Below the pieces are notes generated by a model, which saw nothing but the letters and a program-made list of their open reading frames with translations, did no database searches and was not told the DNA's origin. The position numbers and the translations under genes are program-made. Positions 43,052 through 53,105 of a DNA stretch of 64,000 nt are shown one piece after another. The stretch is from Marinifilum flexuosum. GTDB lineage: Bacteria; Bacteroidota; Bacteroidia; Bacteroidales; Marinifilaceae. Location of the stretch: assembly GCF_003610555.1 (NCBI RefSeq), contig NZ_RAPQ01000009.1, positions 186,001-250,000 on the forward strand. Direction: 5' to 3'. How positions within the stretch are numbered: position 1 is the stretch's first letter; the number at the start of each line of letters is the position of its first letter.

Positions 43052-45256
43052 TTAAAACCAATAACCCAGACTCACATAATTCAACACCTTGTCTTTTTTG
43101 TTGGAATACATTAATGAAAATTCCATTGGACCAATTAAACTATTGTAAGAATAAGTTAAAGCAACTCCTCTAATCCATTCTCCTTTCTCAAACGATCGAT
43201 TAATATCGTCACTTAACCTACCAAAGTTTGCCTTAAATATTAAATAATTATTTCGAAATAATTCATACTGGAAGTCAGTTCTAAAAATAACTGAATTGCT
43301 TGAATTCATCTCCATTCTTTCCAAACCTACAAATGGCATTTGAGTGTCAAAATAATCGGTCTGATCAATACCCCCCGTATAGCTTTTAAAGAAATCCGGA
43401 ATACTCTTCCCCCAAACAACTCTACCATAAGCTTTTGGATAAACCGTAAATGAAGGACTTATGCTAATGGCTTTTTGAAATTTTAAGTAGGCGATAGAAG
43501 CTGGTCTTTCCATTCCATCAAGTCTGGCTCCATTATTTGTCACCAGTTTATATTCCCCATACAAACTAATTCCTTTTTTGGGATAATAAGCCTTTTCGTG
43601 CGAGTCAATCCTTAAAAAGGCATAATACGAGAAAAAGTAATCATCAGTACCCTCCAGTTCAACATCGGGTAAGCTATAATTTGATTTTAGATTATAATAT
43701 TCTGCTTTGGCTCCAACACCAACCGAATACGATTCCCTTAAAATGGAATGAGTATTCACATCTAATTTATAATAATCTAAATCATAGTTTCCAACTTTTT
43801 TGCCATCCTCGAAACCATCAACCTGCCAATCGTTATATTCAGCTTGTATAGTAATACCTGGTTTTAAGCCATTGTCGATTGCATAAGTTGTTACAAACCT
43901 TGGATTCTCGGCCAATTTTAAATCAAAAGACAAATGAGACCCGCTTCTCAGTTTATTTCTAAAAGTAGTATTTAATAAAACTCCCGCTTTATTATCAGAA
44001 TCATATCTTAACCCTACATTAAACCTTTTGGTAGTTCTCTCTTTTACCCTAACCTGAAGCGATTTGGTTTTATTCCCAACTAATTTAAAATCTACATTAT
44101 CGAAGTATCTACTTCCAAAACTTCGGTTTATTCCTTTCTTTAGCTGATGTAATGAAACTTCTCCTGGGGTATCCAAATTCAATTTACCAGAAAGCAAAGA
44201 TTTGCTTACCTCGTTTAAACCTTCAAATTCTATATTTTTAACGTAATAGGTTGTGCTATCAACAGGAGGTTTGTATTTTTTTATTTTCTTCTTTTTGAGT
44301 TGATATTTCTCTTTCAATTCTTTCAGTTCAGAAATATACTTTCTTCCAATTTCTTCCCCTTTGCGAATTAAAGAATCAGCATCATTAAAACTCCCTACAG
44401 AGTAATTATTTAAATCAGGCTTGATGTACACATCCACAAAATCAATATTCTTCTTGAATTCGTTCAAAGCCATTAAAGAAACAGTTTGATTGATAATGTC
44501 AAGAAACGAATTTAATTCCTCCTTTGATTTCGGTCCCGATTGCACATCAACGCCAATTACAATATCGGCTCCCATATCAACAACTTCCTTTACAGGAAAA
44601 TTATTTACCATTCCTCCATCAACCAGTAATCGTCCATCAATTTCAATCGGTGAAAATACTGTTGGTATAGCCATACTGGCTCTCATGGCTTCTGGAAGAT
44701 AACCTTTATCAAGAATTACAGCTTCTCCTGTTTCAATATCAGTAGCTACACACACAAATGGTATGGGCAGATTTTTAAAATTACTTACATCATGATAATC
44801 TATAGATAATCTTTCAAACAAATTGATTACATTTTGCCCATTAACAATTCCACTTGGCAATTGAATTCCTTTTGGTTTTATAGGAAAAGACAACACATGA
44901 CGCTCATAATTTTGCTTCTCATGAAATGGTACGTATTTTCTGGAAATTTCATCAGCCAACAGTTTATCCCAATTTTGACTTAGAATCATCTCTTCAATCT
45001 GATTGGCCGAGTATCCTATTGCATAGAAACCTCCAATAATACTTCCCATACTTGTTCCAGCAATATAATCAATAGGAATTTCTAATTCATCGATAATTTT
45101 TAGTACACCAACATGGGCAAATCCTTTGGCACCACCACCGCTTAGTACCAAACCTATTTTTGGTCTTTTTTTATTTTTAAGAGTATCAGATTTTAGTTTA
45201 GCTGATGATATAGAACTCAGAGATATAAGAAGAATTAGTAATAATGAATGTTTCAT
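43052..45256 (-). CDS. Patatin-like phospholipase with Omp85-type barrel (PlpD-like)
   Basis: From the ATG at 45256 the product has 734 residues; the TTG at 45286 overlaps the upstream gene. It has a signal peptide (MKHSLLLILLISLSSISSA) and a patatin domain (about 34-260) with oxyanion loop GGGAKG (40-45), nucleophile Ser69 in GTSMG and catalytic Asp213 in VDGGMVNN. It continues with a POTRA-like segment (about 338-405, STTYYVKNIEFEGLNEVSKSLL) and an Omp85/BamA-type barrel that ends with YVSLGYWF. This is the PlpD type: a type Vd secreted lipase translocated through its own barrel. Confidence 0.88.
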   Translation of the reverse strand: MKHSLLLILLISLSSISSAKLKSDTLKNKKRPKIGLVLSGGGAKGFAHVGVLKIIDELEIPIDYIAGTSMGSIIGGFYAIGYSANQIEEMILSQNWDKLLADEISRKYVPFHEKQNYERHVLSFPIKPKGIQLPSGIVNGQNVINLFERLSIDYHDVSNFKNLPIPFVCVATDIETGEAVILDKGYLPEAMRASMAIPTVFSPIEIDGRLLVDGGMVNNFPVKEVVDMGADIVIGVDVQSGPKSKEELNSFLDIINQTVSLMALNEFKKNIDFVDVYIKPDLNNYSVGSFNDADSLIRKGEEIGRKYISELKELKEKYQLKKKKIKKYKPPVDSTTYYVKNIEFEGLNEVSKSLLSGKLNLDTPGEVSLHQLKKGINRSFGSRYFDNVDFKLVGNKTKSLQVRVKERTTKRFNVGLRYDSDNKAGVLLNTTFRNKLRSGSHLSFDLKLAENPRFVTTYAIDNGLKPGITIQAEYNDWQVDGFEDGKKVGNYDLDYYKLDVNTHSILRESYSVGVGAKAEYYNLKSNYSLPDVELEGTDDYFFSYYAFLRIDSHEKAYYPKKGISLYGEYKLVTNNGARLDGMERPASIAYLKFQKAISISPSFTVYPKAYGRVVWGKSIPDFFKSYTGGIDQTDYFDTQMPFVGLERMEMNSSNSVIFRTDFQYELFRNNYLIFKANFGRLSDDINRSFEKGEWIRGVALTYSYNSLIGPMEFSLMYSNKKDKVLNYVSLGYWF

Positions 45257-45275
45257 TCTGATATTTTTGTTCAAT

Positions 45276-47642
45276 TTAATTTTCAATTTTTAAATCTTCT
45301 GCAAGTTTCAATACATCCTTCTCTTTCCCATCTTTCACTTTTACTCGAATTGCTCTTAAACCATATACCCCCTGTAAATCTTCCAAGGTATGATACTCAA
45401 TTTGGTCTTCAAAATAGCCCGCAGATATTAAATACTCCAAATACCTCTGGTATTCAGCTATTTCTTTTTCCTGACTAAAAATTATAGCCAGCATGCCTGG
45501 TTGAGTTAATCGCTCATTGGTTCCTTTAATTTTGGCCTTATCAATTCTCTTCTTTACAATTTCATATCTAATATTGTAGGCTCCATCTACATCAAACTTT
45601 TTCTCATCCTGACGGAATCGAATTGCCAAAGGTTGACTATGAACCAAAATCAATCCCGTAGTATCCATTGGTATTGGCAGAGACTTCTTTAAATTTTCAG
45701 CTTTTCTGGCCAGTTCAGCACTTACGATAAGTTGCCACAATCTCAAGTTTTTAAGGTAAATTCTATCGAAATTTAAATTATTAGCTATGCTTTCACCAAT
45801 ATAAATATTGTGCTCAACCCCATCGGTTCTATATTTTTCAAAATAGTGAGGAAACATTGTTTGAGCTTTTTCCTCTTCTTTTTCAAGGTAAGTTGTAACA
45901 CAATCGTTAATAATACCCAAACTATCCTCGAAATCCTTTCTTCTTTTATATACAATATTTAGATCAGGATCTATATTGTTCTTATAATTTTGGATAGCTA
46001 TTTTCACCATTTGCCCATTCTCCTCGAAATGCGGAAAAAGAGGTTCTATATCGTGTCGAATAAAATTAAGTACATTCATTTCATCTCCCGAAGATAGTCC
46101 TTTCTTAATTCCATCCTTGAAATAATCAATTTTATAAATTAACTGATCATAAATTGGCATTTCCTTAACTTCGTTAACACTTAGGACTACATTACGAACC
46201 AAGTCCAACTGCTCTAATAAATCATCCTGAATGGTTTGATTTCTGATAACTGATGAGTGTCGTACATCAATTGCACCATACAAAGGATAAACATGGGGGA
46301 ATACAATTTCCTCCATCTGAGATGGCTCGCCACTTTCTTTTTTCAACAATAAATTAGATGCAGCCCTTGCAAAACGCCACTCAACACTTGGGTGAATAGC
46401 TGTACATTCTTCTTTAATTATAGCCTCTATTTTATTTTGAAGTTCTTCACTTGTTCTCTGAATCGCAATAGAGAAAACAGGAATAATATCTTTAATCACA
46501 CGCAGATTTGAAAATGTAATATCATAGGCTTTATTCGATCCTAATTCCATTACCCCCACCAACTCATCTTCATTATAAAGTGGTACAACAGCTATATTTC
46601 TAATCCCTTCATCAAGCAAGGCCTTCTCTACTTGATTTGGATTTTCTCTTTTGGAAAGATCATTAATTAAAACTGGCATACCTTGTATTCCAACTTCTTC
46701 ATAAATGGTTCCCCTATAATCTTCGCAGCTAAAACGGTCTGCACTTAAAAACCCATGCCAAAAGTCTGATGGATTTTCAACATTCCCCTCGTTCATTCCA
46801 AATGCAATTATCCCTAATTTTAGGTTGGGCAATTCAAGAAGAGATCTGATATTTTGTTCTAATTGATTAAAATTATTCCTTTTGATGATTGAAGATTTTT
46901 CCAACAATTGAGATTTCAGTGAGGAAATCACCTCTATTTGACTCACATCAACATATCTAAATGACAAAAACCCAGAAAATTTGAACTTATCAATCGGTAA
47001 AGTTTCCAGCCAAAAATCCATATCTAAAGGATTATTTATCATCTTATGCAACTGATCTTCACTTAGCTCAGGTAAATTACCAGTATAGGTTATATCAATG
47101 CATGACTTCTCAACTTCAAGCTTATAATACTTTACCAATTCGTTAAGCTTATCTGTCACTTTATACATAAAAAGATATCCAATGCCTAACTCAAAATTAT
47201 AATATCTCTTCAGAATCATTGAATAAGCATAAAACAGCATACTAAATGTCTTAAAACACTTATCCTGCTCTTTTTGCTCAACCATTTCAACCACTAAATT
47301 TTCATTTCCGTATAATTCCAGATATTTGGGGGTAAAATAAAAGTTCTGGTCATCAAAAGGTGTAGCAGCCACTCCAATTTCTTCACGATACTGAACAGGA
47401 GTAAAGAAATACCCCATCAAAATGTGGATTTCATCTTTAAATCTGTTCACATCATTTACATCAAAATCTGCACTTGCTAACTCAGGCTTCTCCTCTACTA
47501 GTTTTAGAATAGACTCACCTTGGATATCAAGGCTACCATTTATTTTTTTTTGCTCCTTTAACTTATTAATTAATGGAACAAAACTAAGTGATTTCTTAAA
47601 TGGAACTTCCTCAATGCTAAGCTTTAACCGATCCAGCTTCAT
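45276..47642 (-). CDS. GAF-domain cytoplasmic signalling protein
   Basis: The 788-residue product has no signal peptide and no kinase domain. A GAF domain lies at about residues 275-400 (FGMNEGNVENPSDFWHGFLSADRFSCEDYRG, LVGVMELGSNKAYDITFSNLRVIKDIIPVFSIAIQRT). Long helical segments surround it (KFEIIKKRIDKAKIKGT, EGEKEKDV-type), and the rest lacks a named domain. Such proteins are found as single genes in Bacteroidota. It lies between the hybrid kinase and the patatin gene in the same direction and may be a downstream output or small-molecule sensor, but this is inference. Confidence 0.6.
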   Translation of the reverse strand: MKLDRLKLSIEEVPFKKSLSFVPLINKLKEQKKINGSLDIQGESILKLVEEKPELASADFDVNDVNRFKDEIHILMGYFFTPVQYREEIGVAATPFDDQNFYFTPKYLELYGNENLVVEMVEQKEQDKCFKTFSMLFYAYSMILKRYYNFELGIGYLFMYKVTDKLNELVKYYKLEVEKSCIDITYTGNLPELSEDQLHKMINNPLDMDFWLETLPIDKFKFSGFLSFRYVDVSQIEVISSLKSQLLEKSSIIKRNNFNQLEQNIRSLLELPNLKLGIIAFGMNEGNVENPSDFWHGFLSADRFSCEDYRGTIYEEVGIQGMPVLINDLSKRENPNQVEKALLDEGIRNIAVVPLYNEDELVGVMELGSNKAYDITFSNLRVIKDIIPVFSIAIQRTSEELQNKIEAIIKEECTAIHPSVEWRFARAASNLLLKKESGEPSQMEEIVFPHVYPLYGAIDVRHSSVIRNQTIQDDLLEQLDLVRNVVLSVNEVKEMPIYDQLIYKIDYFKDGIKKGLSSGDEMNVLNFIRHDIEPLFPHFEENGQMVKIAIQNYKNNIDPDLNIVYKRRKDFEDSLGIINDCVTTYLEKEEEKAQTMFPHYFEKYRTDGVEHNIYIGESIANNLNFDRIYLKNLRLWQLIVSAELARKAENLKKSLPIPMDTTGLILVHSQPLAIRFRQDEKKFDVDGAYNIRYEIVKKRIDKAKIKGTNERLTQPGMLAIIFSQEKEIAEYQRYLEYLISAGYFEDQIEYHTLEDLQGVYGLRAIRVKVKDGKEKDVLKLAEDLKIEN

Positions 47643-47768
47643 AATATTTAAATTTTTCCCCGATTTTCAAACTACTAATGTAGTTCTTTTTAAACATCTG
47701 CAAAAGATAATAAGGTCATTCTGCCAACAATTAAGCTATTTTTAACATCTTCCATTCTAAGATACTAA

Positions 47769-47806
47769 AATGCGGATAGAATCTCTTTCGAATCCATCCG
47801 CATAAG
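47769..47806 (-). terminator. Hairpin downstream of the hybrid kinase
   Basis: ATGCGGAT (47770-47777) pairs with ATCCGCAT (47796-47803), and TTTTAG follows on the minus strand. It is a probable weak terminator between the kinase and the GAF gene. Confidence 0.5.
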
Positions 47807-47828
47807 ACAAAATCTATTATTTTATTTC

Positions 47829-50801
47829 TTATTCCAAATATACTTTCAGTTTAGCAATAACAGTTTCAAATTCTCCGATATGCTTTTCAATTAATTCTAT
47901 ATCGAATGATTGAATTGCCAAATCAAGTTCTTTACAATAATTATCGAGTATAACACACGATTTTTTAAAGGCAAAATCTGATAATTTTTTACTAAAATCT
48001 TCAATTTCATAGATTATCAAATCGTTTTTGATCTTCTTCCAATCATCAAGAAATCCATTCTCTAATCCATCTATAATTTCAGGTAAATTGGCGATACAAT
48101 CTCCTGAAAGTTTCACCTCATTTTCAATCACCTGAGCATTTTCAGCATTAAGATATTTAATTTTTAAAAATTTCTTCAATACCGCAAAAACATCTTTTCT
48201 AAATACAGGTTTTTGTAAATATTCATCAAAGAGCTTATAAATACGTTCCAACTCATCATTCATTATTGAAGCCGTAAATGCTACCACAGGGATATGATTC
48301 CAGTCTGGATTATTACGTATTACTTCAGTAGCATCATAACCATTCATACCTGGCATCCTGATATCCATAAAAACGATATCTGGTGGTTCCATTTCCATGA
48401 TCTCAATGGCTTTTTCTCCGCTTTCTGCTTCTAAAAATGTCACATTATCAAATTCAATGATTCTCTTCAATACCAAAATATTGAATTTCAAATCATCAAC
48501 AATTAATATCTTACAAGGTTCAAGAACAAAATCGTTCAGCTCTTTAGCTTTTTGATCTTCTTCTGCAGAAACCTCAGCGATTTTTACATCCTTAAATTTA
48601 ATAGTAAATTTTGATCCTCTTCCTACCTCACTCTTTAAGCTAATTTCTCCATTTAATTTCTTTAAAAGGCCACCAACAATTGTTAGACCTAAACCAGTTC
48701 CTTCATAATACCTGTTGCTTTGTCCACTTTGTTGAGTAAAAGCTTTAAATACATTCTCTTGCTGATCTTCTTTTATACCAATTCCCGTATCTTCTACATT
48801 TAAGATTAGATTTATTGAATTTGGGTCAGATGTCTTTACAGCCGAAGCAGAAACATGTATGTATCCTTTTGAAGTAAATTTGATGGCATTGCCTACCAAA
48901 TTAAATAGGATCTGATAAAACCTCACTTCATCCATGTAAATGTAATGTGGAACAGAATGATCTACACTTATATTGAACGCCAAATTATTTGCTTCCAACT
49001 TTTGCTTAAACACTTGCTTTATTTGGTTTATTACAATCTTACACTGCATGGGTTCCAACTCAATATTCATCTTTCCCGATTCGATTTTAGATAAATCAAG
49101 AATATCATTGATTAGAGCCAAAAGATTTCTACCACTCGTCATTATGGTATGTAGATAATTCTTATGCTGTTGATTCTCTACATTCGTATGCAGCCATTCA
49201 CTAAATCCCAAAATGGCATTCATTGGTGTACGAATTTCATGAGATACATTAGCAAGGAATTCCGATTTTGCCTTTGAAGCCTGCTCTGCCTTATTTTTAG
49301 CAATATTTAATTGCTTTTCCTTCGCTTTTAGCTCTGTCACATTTCTAACAATAACAAGAACTTCAGATGATTTAAGCTTCGCAAATCGTGCTTCGAAATA
49401 CTGCATTTCATGATGATGGAAACTGCTAAAATTAAATTCAAAATCTCCTTTTACAATACACTCTTCAATGGAAGAAATAAACGAGTTACTCAAATCTTCC
49501 GATAAGACATCAACTATTGAATTAACATCTGGTCTATTCAATTTGGCAAAAATGCTATCCTCACATCTAGATTTAAAAGATATTACCTGCCCCTCTCTAT
49601 TCAGCCTTAAAATTTCATCTGGAATCGAATCAATAATTCCTCGATTTTCCTTCTCACTTAATACCAAATCGGTTTGGATTCTATTTCGAAGAAAAGCAGT
49701 TGAGATAGTACTACTTACCGTTCTTAACAATTCTAATTCAGATTTTGACCATTTATGATTAGAGTCACACTCATCAAAACCGATAAAGCCAAATATATTT
49801 CCAGATTCTATTAATGGTAAAACAATTATTGACTTTATTGCTTGTGGCTCCAAAATAGCCCTAATATCCTCTGGTAATTCCTCAATTTTTTCTGAATAAA
49901 CAATGCCTTCTTCATTTAATAATCTTTTCCATGAAGGAATCATTTCATATGGAATATTCTGAAGGTCCTTAATTTGAGGTGCTATACCATCATTACACCA
50001 CTCGTAGGTATTACTGGTTAATAATCCATCAGTACTGTCTTCAAACACATACACTCGACTCACTCCTGTATGTTGACCAATTATCCTGACAGCTTCCTTT
50101 GTATTCGATTCAAAATCTGCAATAGAATTATAATTAACTGATATTTCTGTCAGAATTTCCTGCTGTCTTAAATTTCTGGCAATTTCCAACTCATTATTGC
50201 GACGCTCAGTTATGTTATGAGCGACTACAATTATTTCATTAAAATGACAATTATTACTTGAAACTACTTCTTCGGTAAGACCTGCAAGAAAGCATCTCTT
50301 TAAATCACATTCTTGACACTTATCTTCGGTAAACTGCACATTTACTCTAACCCAAAGAACATTATTTTGATTGGTTTTAATTGGCAAATCATAGTAACTA
50401 ATACACTTATTTTGAAAAAATTGCCTGGCAAAATATTTAAATACTTTAGACCTATATTCACTTGGAATAAAACTTAAAACATTCTGTCCAATAAGTTCTT
50501 CTTTTGATTGCCCCATTATAGTACTGGCAATCTGATTTACAAAAACGACCTCTCCTCTTAAATTGACCTTACAAATAATATCAGTTATACTTTCAACTAA
50601 AGTAAAGTATTCCTGCTCTGTTTCTCTTAGTTTTCGGGTCCTCTCCTCAACTAAATACTCCAAATTATTATTGAGTTTCTTTAATTTTTGATTTGATTCA
50701 TAGAGCTCAAGAGACTTCTCTTCCAACAATTTTTCTGCTTGTTTTCTAGCTTGTTTCTCCCGTTCTATTTTCCGTATCAAAAGATCAGTTTCCTTGCTCA
50801 T
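47829..50801 (-). CDS. Hybrid sensor kinase: PAS-GAF-PAS-HisKA-HATPase-REC
   Basis: The 990-residue soluble protein has an N-terminal coiled coil (about 5-60), a PAS domain (about 65-200), a GAF domain (about 215-375), a second PAS (about 385-490), HisKA with His521 (ANVSHEIRTPMNA), HATPase (about 625-735, DTGIGI, GTGLGLTIV) and a receiver with Asp813 (VFMDIRMPG). The final 110 residues are helical without a phospho-acceptor His pattern. Four cysteines cluster in the first PAS (C162, C165, C170, C185). Its ATG overlaps the stop of the H-NOX gene by 4 bp, so the kinase should be the H-NOX partner. Confidence 0.9.
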   Translation of the reverse strand: MSKETDLLIRKIEREKQARKQAEKLLEEKSLELYESNQKLKKLNNNLEYLVEERTRKLRETEQEYFTLVESITDIICKVNLRGEVVFVNQIASTIMGQSKEELIGQNVLSFIPSEYRSKVFKYFARQFFQNKCISYYDLPIKTNQNNVLWVRVNVQFTEDKCQECDLKRCFLAGLTEEVVSSNNCHFNEIIVVAHNITERRNNELEIARNLRQQEILTEISVNYNSIADFESNTKEAVRIIGQHTGVSRVYVFEDSTDGLLTSNTYEWCNDGIAPQIKDLQNIPYEMIPSWKRLLNEEGIVYSEKIEELPEDIRAILEPQAIKSIIVLPLIESGNIFGFIGFDECDSNHKWSKSELELLRTVSSTISTAFLRNRIQTDLVLSEKENRGIIDSIPDEILRLNREGQVISFKSRCEDSIFAKLNRPDVNSIVDVLSEDLSNSFISSIEECIVKGDFEFNFSSFHHHEMQYFEARFAKLKSSEVLVIVRNVTELKAKEKQLNIAKNKAEQASKAKSEFLANVSHEIRTPMNAILGFSEWLHTNVENQQHKNYLHTIMTSGRNLLALINDILDLSKIESGKMNIELEPMQCKIVINQIKQVFKQKLEANNLAFNISVDHSVPHYIYMDEVRFYQILFNLVGNAIKFTSKGYIHVSASAVKTSDPNSINLILNVEDTGIGIKEDQQENVFKAFTQQSGQSNRYYEGTGLGLTIVGGLLKKLNGEISLKSEVGRGSKFTIKFKDVKIAEVSAEEDQKAKELNDFVLEPCKILIVDDLKFNILVLKRIIEFDNVTFLEAESGEKAIEIMEMEPPDIVFMDIRMPGMNGYDATEVIRNNPDWNHIPVVAFTASIMNDELERIYKLFDEYLQKPVFRKDVFAVLKKFLKIKYLNAENAQVIENEVKLSGDCIANLPEIIDGLENGFLDDWKKIKNDLIIYEIEDFSKKLSDFAFKKSCVILDNYCKELDLAIQSFDIELIEKHIGEFETVIAKLKVYLE

Positions 50802-51340
50802 GCTTCTTTCTGAATAGTAAATAATACTTCACTTCTATCTTCAGCCAACAATTGAGTATTTATACTGGCTTTTTCGCTAAAATAATCCAAACATCCCTGA
50901 ATCAATCCTTCTGCAAAATCCGACATTTTACGTTGAGATGTATAAACCAATTCCAAACAATCCTTAGATCTACCTCTGACTTCTATTTTAGGAAGTTCGG
51001 CTTCAGGATAAAGTTTCAAAACCTGCACATGAATCGTATCTTCTACTCGACACAAAAAATCAAATGCATTATTATGTTCTTTTATTAAATCTTTATATAT
51101 CTTGCCAAAAACCCCAAAAATATAAACCCCATAAGCATAAAATAGTTTTGAAACGGGAAGTTTAGTTTTAGCACTTAATTCCCCTACCAAAGCAAACATT
51201 TCTTCATGTGAATAAGTTCCAACCGATGTGTAAATGCCATTACTAGGCAAGTTTGTATTTTCAATTATCTGATCAACAGTTTCATATCCAAACTGTTTCT
51301 CTACCATTTCCAAAAACTCACAAAAAACTAATCCTTTCAT
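50798..51340 (-). CDS. H-NOX (heme NO/O2-binding) sensor protein
   Basis: The 180-residue product is a stand-alone H-NOX protein. It starts MKGLVFCEFLEMVEKQFG, has GIYTSVGTYSHEEMFALVGELS, the proximal heme ligand His104 (EDTIHVQVLKLYPEAELP) and the heme-propionate motif Y133-T-S-Q-R137 (YxSxR). Such proteins bind NO with high affinity and control an adjacent histidine kinase, often affecting biofilm or motility. Here the overlap ATGA with the hybrid kinase start makes translational coupling likely. A divergent REC-kinase gene begins 231 bp upstream. The residues that would favour O2 binding cannot be judged without a structure alignment. Confidence 0.92.
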   Translation of the reverse strand: MKGLVFCEFLEMVEKQFGYETVDQIIENTNLPSNGIYTSVGTYSHEEMFALVGELSAKTKLPVSKLFYAYGVYIFGVFGKIYKDLIKEHNNAFDFLCRVEDTIHVQVLKLYPEAELPKIEVRGRSKDCLELVYTSQRKMSDFAEGLIQGCLDYFSEKASINTQLLAEDRSEVLFTIQKEA

Positions 51341-51571
51341 ATGCAGTTAATCAATTTAAGTAGTTAAATGTATTACCAAAAAATCTACTTTTTAGTAATA
51401 ATAAAAATGATACGTAAGAACATAAACATGGTTATAATATATGCTTGTTTTTAATAAAAAAAAGTTAGATTAAATTAAACCTTATTCCAAAAGATTTCGT
51501 AATAAAAGCTGTCACCTCAATTTGAAGAATTCATAATTGACTACTGAAAATAAAAATTTACTTAATAGCCT

Positions 51572-52693
51572 ATGGAATTTAATATTCCGGGAAAAACCCC
51601 GACAGTTTTGGTTGTTGATGACAACCCTAATAACCTTAAGATTGTTGCGCTTACTTTGCGTGAATTAAACTTTAAAATTGTTATTGCTACAAATGGAAAA
51701 GATGCATTAGATCTGGTTGAACGAACCAATCCAGATCTGATATTATTGGATGTGATGATGCCAGAAATGGATGGTTTCGAAGTATGTGAAATCTTAAAAT
51801 CTGAAGAAAAAAATAAAAACCTCCCAATTATATTTCTAACCGCTGTTGGCGAAAAATCGAAAATTGTTAAAGGATTTGAATTGGGTGGCGTAGATTATAT
51901 TACAAAACCTTTTAATAAGGAAGAATTAATTATACGAATTAAGACTCATCTGGAACTTAAGTTTACCAGAGATGAACTTCAAACCACAACAGATCACCTT
52001 AGCGATTTGAATGAACTTAAAGATCGTATGTTTTCCGTGATTGGTCATGACTTACGGGGGCCTCTGGGCAATATTAAAATGACTTTAGAATTATTATCAA
52101 AAGGGTTGTTTGAATACAATAGTGATGATTATAAGGAAACCATGTCCACTCTCGTTCAATCCAGCGAAGAAGTTTCAGAATTGCTTGAGAATTTATTGGG
52201 CTGGGCTAAATCACAAAGTGGTATTTTAAAGTATCATCCAGAAGAGATTTCCATGGATAGCTTACTTGAAAGTACTTATTTCATGTTTAAAGGAAACCTG
52301 ACCCACAAGAACATTAGCTTTGAACCAAAAGTACAGGATAAGCTAACGGTCAATACTGATTCTTACATGCTTAAAATGATAATTAAGAATGTAATATCGA
52401 ATGCCATTAAATTTACTCATGAAGGTGGAAATATAAATATTAGTGCCGAATCTGTTAATGGCGACATTAAAATATCTATAAGTGACAATGGAGTTGGTAT
52501 TCCAACAGAAGACATCGCTAAACTATTTAATGAAAAAGAACACTTATCCACATATGGCACAAATGGTGAAGCAGGCAGTGGCCTTGGATTAAAGGTAGCC
52601 AATAGCTTTGCAACAAAAATGAATGGAAAACTACTAATTGATAGTAAACTTGGTGAAGGAAGTAAAATCACCTTACAATTACCGGTAAAATAA
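51572..52693 (+). CDS. Response-regulator/histidine-kinase protein (REC-HisKA-HATPase)
   Basis: The 373-residue soluble protein starts with a receiver domain (about 10-125) containing the phospho-acceptor in LILLDVMMPEMDG and Lys in DYITKPFN. HisKA (about 145-205, SVIGHDLRGPLGNIKMTL) and HATPase (about 250-373: NVISNAIKFTHEGG, DNGVGIP, GSGLGLKVA) follow. Such REC-kinase proteins relay phosphate from another kinase, and this one is a natural partner of the hybrid kinase and H-NOX genes divergent from it. Its terminator is at 52704-52735. Confidence 0.9.
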   Translation: MEFNIPGKTPTVLVVDDNPNNLKIVALTLRELNFKIVIATNGKDALDLVERTNPDLILLDVMMPEMDGFEVCEILKSEEKNKNLPIIFLTAVGEKSKIVKGFELGGVDYITKPFNKEELIIRIKTHLELKFTRDELQTTTDHLSDLNELKDRMFSVIGHDLRGPLGNIKMTLELLSKGLFEYNSDDYKETMSTLVQSSEEVSELLENLLGWAKSQSGILKYHPEEISMDSLLESTYFMFKGNLTHKNISFEPKVQDKLTVNTDSYMLKMIIKNVISNAIKFTHEGGNINISAESVNGDIKISISDNGVGIPTEDIAKLFNEKEHLSTYGTNGEAGSGLGLKVANSFATKMNGKLLIDSKLGEGSKITLQLPVK

Positions 52694-52703
52694 AACAAAT
52701 ATC

Positions 52704-52735
52704 AAAAAGCCCCGAGCTACATCTCGGGGCTTTTT
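52704..52735 (+). terminator. Terminator of the REC-kinase gene
   Basis: GCCCCGAG (52709-52716) pairs with CTCGGGGC (52723-52730), followed by TTTTT and preceded by AAAAA on the other side. Confidence 0.9.
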
Positions 52736-53043
52736 ATCTATGAAAAAACAGGCCTGTGGCCTAACTGGATAAACAATTTTTCTCTTGAATTATACCTATA
52801 ACAGTTACAATTAAATAATGGGTGACAAAAGATTTTTTTTTTTTGCATATCCATTAATTTGCCAGTCATTTTAAATCCGTACGCATACTGCTTAAATGTC
52901 ATGCTAAGGCCAGAAAGGTAAAGTAAGCCTGACACGGAGAAGGATGTTCATAAGAAGGTGTTTCTGCTAAAAACAATTGGTATAAACAAAACATTTTACA
53001 CCGTTCCACTAGAGTAGATTGATATAAAATGTTCTTAAAAGAA
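52736..53043. other. Intergenic region, nothing recognised
   Basis: Between the two terminators lie about 300 AT-rich bases with a poly-T run near 52830. No gene, RNA or repeat can be supported. Confidence 0.5.
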
Positions 53044-53044
53044 A

Positions 53045-53075
53045 AAACAGGACAAACTTTTCAGTTGTCCTGTTT
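53045..53075 (-). terminator. Terminator of the exopolysaccharide operon
   Basis: AAACAGGACAA (53045-53055) pairs with TTGTCCTGTTT (53065-53075), an 11-bp stem with a T-run on the minus strand, 30 bp after the last gene. Confidence 0.9.
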
Positions 53076-53105
53076 CTTAAACTGATTTAAAGAACTGCTA
53101 CTCCA

